From positions 1,021,770 to 1,085,769 of the forward strand of contig FJOG01000020.1 of assembly GCA_900073065.1 (NCBI GenBank): 64,000 bases of DNA, in the 5' to 3' direction. Position 1 is the stretch's first letter; each line of letters opens with the position of its first letter. This document shows positions 23,893 through 34,858 of this stretch, piece after piece. A program made the translations under genes and the position numbers. A model generated the notes under the pieces. That model was given only the letters and a program-made list of their open reading frames with translations. It made no database searches and was not told the origin of the DNA. This DNA is from Phialocephala subalpina (lineage: Eukaryota; Ascomycota; Leotiomycetes; Helotiales; Mollisiaceae).

Positions 23893-24727
23893 TGATTTTG
23901 CAGATGTTTACGGCTTCTAGGGCAAAGTCTTTGCTGTGGGTGTGAAGAAATTTTAAAAAGTGATAGTGGAAATATGACTTTGCTGAAGTAGGTTGATCTC
24001 ACAGAGGTTTTTTGCAACGCGCTTGAAGAGTTGAATATCCACACTCGCGGCAAGGAGTTTCTTTAACTGTAGTAAAGAAGTATGCTATGTCGGCAACGAT
24101 ACTATCTTCTTCTCGTTCTCGAACCCTGGCTCCTCGGTTAAGAAACAACGTCGTTCCTCTAGTCCTTGGTCATACTTTGTGCTATAATCTTATCGTAGGA
24201 GTTGCCTGTGGCCGAGTGCACAACAAAAGCCATAAATTCTGACGGTTCAATAAGTCGAAGCACTCTGCGGAGCAATGCAATGCCCAATGAGCCTTCGGAC
24301 ATTCAAAGATCCCGAAAGTACAGAGCTAATGGGAGCATTGCTCAGAAGACGACTTAGCCATTGTATGAACTCAACGTCTTCAAGAGTGCTTAACCTTTCC
24401 ATCCCTTGCTTGGGACAGAGACGAAAGCACTTGCCATCACTACAACAATACATCACTTTCAACATTCACAAGCATCATCGAGGAACAACAGAGGTAGTGT
24501 ATGATTTTTACGAATTTTCTATCCTTGCATCGCCATCTATAACCTTGTTACGCATCAAAGAAGCACAAGCAAGTCTTCCCATCCATCTATTGCATATGCG
24601 TAGATGAATAGGCACCATGTACCTACCAAAGCCAGATGTCTGAACTCAAATAAGCCCCGGCCGCGATCCCAAATGCAAGTTCACCTTCACTCACCCCATC
24701 ATGAGCTCATTAACGTGTGTGACAACT
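23893..24727. other. Intergenic between the small unknown gene and the Hsp110 gene
   Basis: No coding signal recognised. The right part is the 3' flank of the Hsp110 gene on the other strand. Confidence 0.4.
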
Positions 24728-27202
24728 CTACTTGGCCTCCTCAACCTCATCAGGCTTGGAAGCTTCAGCATCCGTCATCTCCTCATCCTTGCTTTGGGCT
24801 GCCTCCTGCGCTAGAGCGGCTTCACGGGCTGCCTTTGCCATCTCTGCCTTCTTGGCGGCTTCGGCTTCGGCCTCGGCTTGAGCTGCGGCTCGCTCAGCCT
24901 CGACTTTGTCGAAGTAACGTTGGACGATTGGGCCGGCGACTGCGCGGATCTCATCCATCTTGGCGATATAGACGGCCTTGGTGGCATCTTCACCCTCGTC
25001 GTAAAGCCAATCCTGTTGCATTGTTAACGAAAGTTCTATGTGGGGGTAAATGATATCTTACCTCGCTAGCCTCGAGCTTAGCCTTCAGCTTAGCCTTCTC
25101 GTCCTCGCTGGCGAACTCGGAGTACTGGTCGTCAATCTTATTTCTCATCTCATAGATATAAGTCTCCAGCTCGTTCTTCTTCTCCTCGGTGTCGGCAACA
25201 AGCTTGTCCTCCATGATCATAGATGACTCTTGCTCAGCAGCGGATTGTTTGGCGGCATCATCGAGGGAAGAAGTGGCAGATACAATAGGTAGGTCGCCCT
25301 TACGGACTTGTTTCTTGACCTTTCGTGTCTTGGGCTTTTCGTCGGTGTCCATAGCCTTTGTGGGTGTCAGTACAGTCGCTTCAAGTTTGCGAAATTTAAC
25401 AGGACGCTCGTCTTCGCAAGAAGCTTTGTTGAGGTTGTCATCAGGGGAAATAATTTCAACACCTACATCACCGTCCTTCTTCTCCTCAGACTTCTCCTCT
25501 GGGATTGGCTCCTCGACCTCCATATCCTCCACATAGTAACCTTGCTCCACATTCAATATACCGTGCAAATTTAGGCGTGCCTTGAGCTTGCAGATCATGA
25601 AGTCGTTTGATGAGTCAGCCTTGACATTCTTGACCGCAAATCGTCCAATCCATGGGTTGGTCTTTCCTGGAAGCATCTCTGGCTTGGCATATTTGGCCTC
25701 GAGGTTGAATGGCTCCTTGCGGTAGAATGTGAGGATCTTTGTTGATGGCATGACATTGCCCTTGTTGAAGACAGTCAAGCTGGTATCCTCATCTGGAATG
25801 TCGGGTGATTTCTCCCAGGTGAACTCGATGGGGTAGTTGACAATATCGTGGATAGCGAAGTCACGGACTCGGAAGACGGGTGAGAGAATGGCGCAGCTGA
25901 AAGCGCATCCTCGTGCAATGGCTTCGTCCTGGTTGAGTGTGAAGGACAGACCCTTGCCGAAAAACTTTTGGATGCGGTCCTTGAGCGATGGGACACGCGT
26001 GCATCCACCAACCAACTCAATGATATCGATGTCCTCGACCTTCAACTTGGCCTCAAGCAATGCCTGCTCCAGCGGAATGTGCACGCGCTTGAGCAGAGGC
26101 TCAACGAGCTCTTCAAGACCCTCACGTGTCATCATGGTAGACACATCGACATCGTTCATCAGCGACTCAATATTGAGAGGTGCCTGTTGGTTGGCGGACA
26201 GGATCTTCTTCAGCTTCTCAGCGGCAGCTTGGACACGAACCACAGCCTTGGGATTGGTCTTGATATCGAGCTTGTATTTTTCCTTGAACTCCGCCGCAAA
26301 GTGATCCACCAAGGCCTTGTCGAAGTCTCGTCCACCGAAATGACGGTCATATGCAGTCGACTTGACGGTCAATTCGCCCTTCTTGAATTCAACAATCGAG
26401 CAGGTATAGTTGCTGTGTCCGATATCGATGAATGCCACGCGTCTGGGCTTCTCTTCAGCGGTCGGGAGATCGGTCTTTGTAATACCCCAGCCAAGAGCAG
26501 CTGCGGTGGTATCGTTCATAAGGCGGAGGAGCTTAAGACCAGAGATCTCAGCAGCGTCCATAAGAGCTCTTCGCTGGACATCTGTGAACCATGCTGGCAC
26601 GCTCATAACCAAATCCGAGACTGGAAGCTTCAACTCTGCAGAGGCTGTTTGCTTGACCTTGCTCAGGAACATGGAAACCAGCTGGGTCGCAGTGAACTTC
26701 TCCTTCTTGCCCAAATATGTGACCTCCGCACCAACTTGTCCATTGATATCGACGAGCGGCGCTGAGACGAAGTCCTGCTCAATTTGTACATCTGGATCGC
26801 TCAGTGCCCGACCTGCTAATCGCTTCAACGAGCCGACGGTATTCTTGAGGTTGGAGATCTCCTGGGTCTTCGCAGGTTCTCCGAGATATCTCGACTTAGG
26901 ACCGAATCCAACTAAGGAACTAAGACGTTGTCAGTCGTTGCGCTGAGGGAAAGGTTGGGGTTGGTTTGACATACGGTGTGGCTCGATTGCTAAACAACAA
27001 AGATTCAATATTAGCTTCCTGCAGCAACAACAGATCGAGAGGTAAATACTAACCTGACTTCATTGACAATAACATCGACACCACGGTTCCGCGCAACGGC
27101 GATAACGGTATTGAGCGTTCCGAAGTCTACACCGACGACTGGAGGCAGCAGTGTTAGCAAATTGTTAAGGCTGCGGGTTGGGTTTGTCGACATACCACTC
27201 AT
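24728..27202 (-). CDS. hsp88: Hsp110-family chaperone (Hsp88/Sse1), nucleotide-exchange factor for Hsp70
   Basis: Cytosolic Hsp110 proteins exchange nucleotide on Hsp70 and hold unfolded clients. Exons are 27202-27196, 27138-27054, 26989-26975, 26919-25062 and 25012-24728, giving 749 residues. The first three exons are tiny (7, 85 and 15 bp) and encode M-S-VVGVDFGTLNTVIAVARN. The actin-like ATPase shows VGVDFGTLN, LMNDTTAAALGWG and IELVGGCTRVPSLK. The Hsp110-typical VDVIVNEVSNR and TPSLVGFG separate it from ordinary Hsp70. After the ATPase come the substrate-binding beta domain, an acidic insertion (EEPIPEEKSEEKKDGD), and a C-terminal helical domain ending in an Ala/Glu-rich EAEAEAAKKAEMAKAA tail. 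Sse1-like proteins are usually about 700 residues; the extra length is in the loop and tail. Confidence 0.95.
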
Positions 27203-28891
27203 TTTCGCAACTTCTGCTATTCTCCTTGCAGACTATGCGCTTCAGTATCCTTCTGGAAAGAAGAAAGAAAGGGTGCGATCAAGAAAGATCTTGAGGAGTA
27301 GGTAGCAAGGCTGGTTTGCGGTGTTGTAGTTGTTCCTGTTGTTTTGGGGAATTCTTGGAGGGTCCGAACTTCAAATTTCTCGCCTAGTGGGAATCCTCGT
27401 CGTTCCTCAATTCGATGGCCTTCTCACACTTTCCTATGTGTTCGATCTCGCTCCAAAAATGTCCAAAATAACGAGAAACAAGGCTATAGGACATCTGCCT
27501 AAGATATTTATCTCCCAAAGTCAGAATATGGTACTTTTATTAGTTTTTGAACGTGGTAGAGTGTGCGCAAGCTGGACGTCACGTGTGATAAGGATTGAGT
27601 TGCCATGTGTTATCGCCCCTCTCTCAGAGGGTGTTGGCGGGGCAGAGATGTAGGGCTCACACACTTTGTCACTATTGTTAACAGCACATCATTGGTCCAA
27701 GAGCCTTCATATCCTTCTGAGCCTGTGAGTTTCTGTTTCCCAGGTCAAGTTACGAAGTATCTTATTAGGTGACTATCAACATGTGCGTTTTCTAATGCCC
27801 AAGCATGGTCTGACATCCTTTTCTTAAATGCCCCACTATTGTTCAGTCATGTTTCATGCGCCTCACCATGAACTTGACAACTCACGAGCTAAAGCCTCAC
27901 TCATCAAATGCCATTCAACTTGATCTGGTATGAGTCTTTATGGAAAGAATTAAAGCTCGAATCACCTCGACAGTCCAGCGATTTCAAGGACTTTCGTCAC
28001 CACCTCAATTTCAAACCCTTGAGGTATAGTAACTTGACATCAACTCGCAAGCTAAAGCCTTGCTCAACAAAACGCCATCCGATTTGACTTGGCATGGCCA
28101 AGAGTGCAGAGAAGCGCGAATTCCAGCCACCCTCGCGATGTCAGGAAAAAGCGAAACACCAAAAGCTGGCATCTAGAGGGAGAATATCCTATAATTGTAA
28201 GGACTTTCGAAGTGAGCTTTTTTGTCGTTTCTCCAGGAAGTCTCTGAACTGGTTGTGTTGAGATTAGTTCAGAGTCGAATTCTCAAGATCTTCGAGTCAA
28301 TATCCTTTATTTTCATGGGACATTGCTGTGTCGCTTTTTGTGGACATCGGGAGCCACCTCGAAGTCTAGCAGCCCTAAGGAGTTTCATTTATCAATGCCT
28401 CCAACCTTTGAACCAAAGCATTCTGACAACAACTCACAAACGAAAGTCTCACTCACCAGATACCATTCAATTCAATTTGGCACAATAATGTAGATTTGGA
28501 TCCTGCTCCAAAGGATGTGCTGGGACGATCACATTGAAAGTCCAGTTTCTTCATGGACTTCCATGAGATCCGGCACGCCCAGCATCAGCTCGGGACTTCA
28601 CTACAACTGGAATATCAGGGCGGCCAAAACACACTGAAGCACAGTCTGTAAGCACATATGTAGACTTGGATATACTTTTGTTCAATTGTGTCATTATGTA
28701 CTGTGAAGCAAGGGCACTAGCGGCTACTTCCCGCCAATCTTTTACCATCTCCCTCTTCTATGAAAAGCTTTTCGCTCGGGCACTCACATGATGCCCCCCA
28801 ATTACTCTTTCAAAATGCAGCCCAAATCATACGCCATGCTATGCTATGTAAATACAAAGACAAAAGAGAATGTTCTCAAGAAGGAGGGTCT
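27203..28891. other. Intergenic with diverged repeats
   Basis: No gene recognised. The 300 bp or so left of 27500 is the Hsp110 promoter and leader. Diverged repeat copies are listed separately. Confidence 0.45.
27871..28488 (+). repeat. Three diverged copies of a ~65 bp repeat
   Basis: Copies lie at about 27871-27935, 28031-28098 and 28421-28488. The shared core reads roughly CAACTCrCrAGCTAAAGCCT, then CTCAnCAAAnGCCATyC, then a TTGrnnTGGyA end. Many differences between the first two are C/T or G/A transitions. Spacing is 160 and 390 bp, and partial flanking matches (AAGGACTTTCG at about 27990 and 28200) suggest longer original units. No coding capacity or transposon ends seen. Confidence 0.5.
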
Positions 28892-31480
28892 TCAAGAGCC
28901 ATGGCCAGTGCCAGGTCTAGAAGGCGGATGCGACGCTTGCGGGAGCATTAGTGGAGATTGTCCCGGAGACTGTCGTGCTTGTTCATCGAGCTCGATACCC
29001 GGTTCCTCATTCGATATTGTCCTGACTAAACTGACTCTAGCAAGAGGGCTACGTCCACTGCGTCTGTTGTTGCTAGTGCTGGCCGAGGTAGAGGCAGGAG
29101 GTGGAAGTGCGAGCACACCAGGCGGGCTTTCGAGTGATGACATCTCAGGAGATTCGCCTTCTCTTGAAGTGACGCTGTTGTAGCTGTTCTTTCGCTCATG
29201 GGGAGGGCGATCGTTGTACAGGGATTCGATGGACTCTTTCCATCCCGCCTTGCGTAGCTCTACTTCAGACATCTCATAGATATGACCAATCGGAGGAACC
29301 GGGGGTCCAGTCATATATGCGCCTCCAGCAGCACGTTGGCTTGCCTGTGCCATGGCATACTTTTTCCTGTCCTCCTCTCCCATGATACTCTCAACGCGGC
29401 GTGGCATATATACAGAATTGATGGTTCCTGCCGAGAAATTGGAGTCAAATGAGTCTCTGGGATGCACAGGTGGTCTTCCAGGTCCGGAAACTCCACCAGC
29501 AGTCGTGCTAACCAAGGAGTCATTGTGCTGATGATACCAGCCGCCGGGTAATCGTTCAGCTGCCGCGAAACGTCCCTCGATGCGGTCAGGCGGTTGTAGG
29601 GGAAGACCGGCTCTGATGAGTTGATTCTGAGCTTCGACAGCCGGCTTGAAGGTCTCGGGAACGACATTGAGATCATCACCATCAGCAGTTGCCTTCTCAA
29701 TGGCCTGTTGAGGCGTCGTATTACAGTCTGCCGCACCGGCATCTGCTCGTGGTCCGCCCCATGTGCGTTGGCCCGCGGTCAGGATACCGTAGACCATGTA
29801 GTACCAATTGAAGAAGGGATTGACGACAAACATGAGCGGGTAGAGCCAGATCTTGAATCGCTTAAGCTTTGCCCCAAAATAGATCATCATGACCCAATTC
29901 AAGCCAAGAGAGATCGCGATAAATCCAACAGGAAGATCGGCAATCTTCTTGGATGTGGTAATGATCGAGAGTATCATGATGAAGAAGAGGAGTGCGGTTG
30001 TCCGAATTGTGTTTTGCATGAATCGGACAATGGCCAAGATCGGGTATCTCTTCCAGATTCTGATGTCTGTCAACATGCAAACCTCGTTGGTGATAAATCC
30101 AAGGAACCATCGGCGACGTTGCTTGATTAAAGACTGGTAGGTCTGCACTGCCTCGGTCTTGCAGAACGCGGAAGTACACATTTGGATTTGGTATCGCTTC
30201 TTCGCACCGATCATAAAAAGGTGGGTCAACCATCGATCTTCTCCAAGATGGCATTTCCCATAATCGAAGAGATCTTCACACTGCTCTGCTTTATCGGCGA
30301 AGTAGTACTTGGCCATTCTTCGGAAAGCTGAGAACCGTAGCATTGTCAGGGCTCCTGGTAGACATGTGACAGCACCGCATCCAGACTCCACAGTCCGCTC
30401 GAAAAGCTGACCATGGATGTATTCCATGTCCTGTAACAAAGTGATCAAACTATGCTTTTTTGTGGTCGCTGTGATGACACCGGTCATGGCCAACATGTCG
30501 CGAGAATTTCCGGGGCTTAGTTCCATGTCGTAAACAAAGTTCTGCAAGCACACTCGGTCCAATATGCAATCGGAGTCGATGAACAAGATGAACAGATTAT
30601 CGTTGCGCTTCAAATATTCAGTGTATACCTTGTCAATGAGCTTGAAGGTGTTCTTCTGGCAATGTCTCTTCCCTCCGTGAGGGAATCTGGAAACAGTGAT
30701 ACGAGCAGTTCGGTAGGTGACATCGATGCTCTTCGGATATGAGTCCAGAGACAGTGGCACTCCAAGTTTCTCGATGGTTTTCAGGTAGAGCTCATCTTCT
30801 TGGTCTCCATCGAAGGATAAGAAGACGTGTATGCAAGATGGCGGATAGTCACAGTCGACGACTGAATCAATAGCCGTCACCAGGATGTCTGGATCTTCTT
30901 TGTAGCAAGGCATCACAATGACAACCTTGGGAGCCGTGTGCTCATCCAACACCTGCTTTATCCGCTTGGTTCGGCCGAGGGAGTGTGTGACCAATTGATA
31001 GACGCAAAACAACCATGGAACCGTCAAGAGAGCAGCGAATGACCAGAAACCGAACCATTGAAGAAAAGTGACCATCGTGAGCGGAAAGTATTGGGTGATC
31101 TCGCTCGGCAGAGGGAGGGTGACGACCATAATCGGCAAGAAGATGCAACTGATAAATGATTAGTACAAATCCTTTGATTGACGATGTTCCGAGTACATAC
31201 CGCAAGAGTGTGAAGACTATTGCAACCAAAACGGCTAGGACCTTAACTGACCAATGCTCCGCCTTCCGGAAAACCTTGACTAGGCAGTATAAGAAAGCTG
31301 CCAGCCACATGAACCACTCAACAAATGCGAGAATCATGACCGAACCAACAATGGCAGTATACACGATCTGTAAGAACAATCATCAGTCAATCACCCCGTT
31401 AAATTTGACAGCTAATATCAATAATGACAAGTGCTACTCACATCCTGTACCGGCCATGGCGATGTACTGTATGGAGACAT
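28892..31480 (-). CDS. Chitin synthase, division III-type (ChsD-like, class VI/VII depending on scheme)
   Basis: Membrane GT2 enzyme that polymerises UDP-GlcNAc into chitin at the cell surface. Exons are 31480-31442, 31367-31201 and 31148-28892 (introns 74 and 52 bp), giving 820 residues. The N-terminus MSPYSTSPWPVQD is followed by hydrophobic spans (IVYTAIVGSVMILAFVEW and others to about residue 120). The catalytic region has VVIVMPCYKEDPDIL, FIDSDCILD (about 257), the acceptor-site GEDRWLTHL (about 372) and the chitin-synthase signature QRRRW (about 412-416). Further membrane spans follow, then a long Pro/Ser/Gly-rich cytoplasmic tail. There is no myosin motor and no cytochrome b5 domain, which excludes classes V and IV. 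Class naming within the short division III-type enzymes differs between authors. Confidence 0.92.
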
Positions 31481-34400
31481 GCTGGGCGAGACAATTCAAA
31501 CGAGTGAAGTTGGGTATGTTGAAAACTCCCGGAGTTCTTTTGGAGGAAAATGTCGCTTTTCCAAAGTGTGTTTCGTCCAGCTGCGCCGACGCAGGAGACC
31601 GAAAAAGAAGTTGTCTTGCAGTGGGTGGTTGCATGGAAATGTGTCAGTAGTGTAACGATACCCTTCGCGGACTCATACACTCACTGAATAATATAGATAT
31701 TAAATCAATGATGACTTGCAATGAGTAGAGAAGAGAAGCTTGTTATCCAGTCCCTCAAATTGGCAAACGGCCAGACTTTATGAAATGCCCGCAACTCTCG
31801 TGACACTGCCTCGAGGATAGTTACACCAACGACGAGGCGGTGTTTAGGTGCAGGTATGCGGGCCGTTGTGTCGGTTTCGAGAAGATCCGGAAGTGAATCG
31901 TGAGAAATCAGGGGTTCAAGTAGTCGAGATAGGCTTCACAGCGTCTACCAGGTGATCCAGGGGAATCTTTGTACAATGCTAGTAGCGCGTCAATGTCGAA
32001 CTCGAGCTGCAGGTGTTTGCGGTGGCGGCCGCAAGATATACTGCTACAACTGAAGCTGCGGTGTCTCAGCCTCGGAAGAGAAGTTGTGTGGAACGAATGT
32101 ACACTGAGACAGTGGCAGTAGGGACGTCCTAGAACGAGCGTTGGAGTTTTGACAGACGAAAAGAAAATTCACGAGAATGACATGACAGCCGGGATGGCCA
32201 GACTAGGGTTGCGAGTCTGCCATGGAGAGACAGAAGAAAAGATGAAGAAGGGAGGAAAAGGTTATGGAAAGAGAAGTAGCATGGAAGTCGCGATGTAGCA
32301 AGAGTTGACCGTTCCAAACTCGCACCAAGGCTCTCTTTCAGATAGGCGAGGACGTGGAGCCAGTCTGCATCTGAGGTCTGAGTTTGGCGCGTCCGTGAGC
32401 TTGGCCTTTGTCGATGTTCAATACCTTCGCCCATCCGGGAATCGTGCGGACGAAGAAGGAGCCTCGTTGGGTCTGAGTACAGGAAACACAGTGCAGGGTG
32501 ACGTTGCCGAAAAGGTTGAAGCTGCTGGATTTAGAAATGGCGGTAGCGAAGCAGTCGAAGCTTCGGCAGCTTCCTCGCTAAGCGAGCTCGTCGCCCCTCT
32601 CCGTGAAAAAGAAGCCCCTGCACACCTGGCTGCACATCGTATCGCATCCTTGCTCGAGATCTGCCATGCATCAGGAACGACCACCACCAGCTCAAAGAAG
32701 TATCGAAAAAGCACAATTATCGTATTGTTATATGCAATAGAGGCCATCTTAAGGGGTCAACAGCCAACTATTCGTTCATATTTTCATTCTTTCCCTGTCG
32801 GAAGAACCACAGATCACCTCACGGAACATCGTGTCGAAGTCCGAGCGACGCCCAGAGACGAAGAACCCACGGTTCCTCTTCTACTGTAGTGTTCTTGTCG
32901 CAATTTTGAAGCATCGTAGTCCCTGCGAGTCGAATCAGTCAAGATGCCGCGATCATCTGCTGCAATGTCACGATTCTGGACCGGCGACGAAATATAATTT
33001 GCGCCTCACATTTGGTCTCCAGCCGGCCTTGCTTGGAAGCACACCATCGTCAGCCATTCAGGGGAAATATGCAGAGCGGTGACCTTATTGTTCAAGCCTT
33101 TCTCAAGATGGGGATTTCTGTAGCCAAGTCGGAACGGGATAGCCAGAAGTAACGCTTTTCCTCTTGGTCGCAGTCGTGGTCACTGTTTTCAGCTCATGAT
33201 CTTTCATGTTAGGACCTCACGAATCTGCTGCTCGTTCTGAAGCGCTCCCTTCTTCTTGCAAGTCTTACAAACGGACCTCTAGACTATCGAAACCCATCTT
33301 CACGTCTCGTTGGTGCCATCACAGTATCAGGTGTAAGACAAACCGGCCTCCAAGCCTCATCAACAGCGCTGCGCCAGCCTTAGGGACAATGATTGAATAC
33401 GATTCACAAACACAACTGGGACCCGGAGAACAGATCAAACCACACCCTCGGCTTCTTGGAAGGTCAAGGAAAACACCCATAGATCTTCCCCAACCCGAGC
33501 CGTGCGCAGAACGAGGATCCCCCTCGCTGCACCTCCGCATGAGCCTCCCTTTGGCATCTAGATCTCTAACCCAAAGTCTCGCCAGTGCCAACCCCCATCA
33601 AAAAACTCTGCATTCCAATTCTAGCATTAAAAATCAACACCAGACCATCTGTCATTCAACATTTCGCCACGGAGCCACAAACCTCTCCAACTGGCCAAGA
33701 CCCCAGAACAGCACACTCCGCATACAATGGCTTACATTAGACTCAAAACTCCTCCCGATATCAAGGAACCAGCTTCTCGCCTCTTGCCTCTGCCGCCCCA
33801 CGCCCAAAACATGAAACATCCCCACTCGGAGAGTTTCCTCGGTCCCTGAACCGCATGCCTCTTAAGCCAATCCATAATCACGTGCAGCCGCCTACACCAA
33901 TCGAGCCCTTGGGGCGTTTCACCCCAAAGCACGAAACATGGGGCCCGCGTGGTACGGTATTTTTAGACCTGAGGTTGGTTCATGAACTTGCTTCTGTGTG
34001 TGGCTTGCAAAATATTGTGCGTTTTCATCTTCATGCATTGCTTTGCATATTTTTTCACCCCTCTCCGCCTCTAAGACAGCCTCACTCACTTATTCACACC
34101 GCCAGAGTTTTCAGCAGCACACGACGAATACGACGGTATTGTAGTTAAAGAGAGTGTGATATTGCCGCTTTACTCTGCCGTCTTTGTCGCGCGGCTGGCG
34201 GTGAATGGATAGCACGCAGCAGAAAGGTAGAGTAAGGTAAGGGTACTAAAGTCGATCACCCAGGAAAGAGAAAAACTTTGCCACCCGTCCCATATCTGCA
34301 ATTGCTTTCTCTGACCAGTTCTCTCGCAAAAATTCACATCTCCCTTCCATATTTCTCAGCTCTCCATCTCCAGTCTTTCCACCAAACAACAACAACAAAT

Positions 34401-34858
34401 CAATCCCCAAGCCAATTTTTCCATTTCCATGTTCCATCCCGCCACCTCGCATCGATTTGATTCGTCAGTGTTCGGCAGTATGGCATGATGTGATGTTGAA
34501 GTGAAGTATGCATCGCACAACACCGCACCGCTCCGCCGTCAGCGTCCGCATCGCATCGCAGATGAGTCGAGTTTCGCTCGCCTTTCGTCCGTCGTGCCTC
34601 CATGATCTAGGAATCTAGGATCCAGATCGTCGAGGTCGACTCTCGTAAGTCGCATCGAATGAGCAGAGAAGAAGTTTTGTGTTTGCCAGTACGCTCCAAG
34701 AGGTTTCCATCTTGGTAGCAAAACAACAGCATATCTGATCATGTCCTATTCTCCCCACCAAAAGTGGGGAAGTTATTAGCAACCGTTTCGTTTGTAATCG
34801 TACAAGAATCATGAAAGTAGTGAAGGGCATGTCCCAGAACCTGACTGAAGGACAGAGA
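31481..34858. other. Long intergenic region upstream of the chitin synthase
   Basis: 3.4 kb with no recognisable gene. The right side of 31481 must hold the chitin synthase promoter. Overlapping open frames of 195 and 202 codons (plus strand 32305-32889 and 33206-33814) have biased composition, no motif and no clean intron context, so I do not call them. A pyrimidine-rich stretch runs at about 34030-34450. Confidence 0.4.

Noticed and set aside
25968..26765. 265-codon plus-strand frame
   Set aside because: Antisense shadow of the Hsp110 coding exon.
28892..31480. Class IV or V chitin synthase
   Set aside because: There is no cytochrome b5-like or myosin motor domain, and the 820-residue length is too short for those classes.
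32305..32889. 195-codon open frame upstream of the chitin synthase
   Set aside because: A competing open frame lies on the opposite strand, there are no domain signs, and it lies where the chitin synthase promoter should be.
33206..33814. 202-codon open frame on the plus strand
   Set aside because: Composition is biased to Ser/Pro/His, there is no motif, and frames on the other strand are equally open. Most likely chance.
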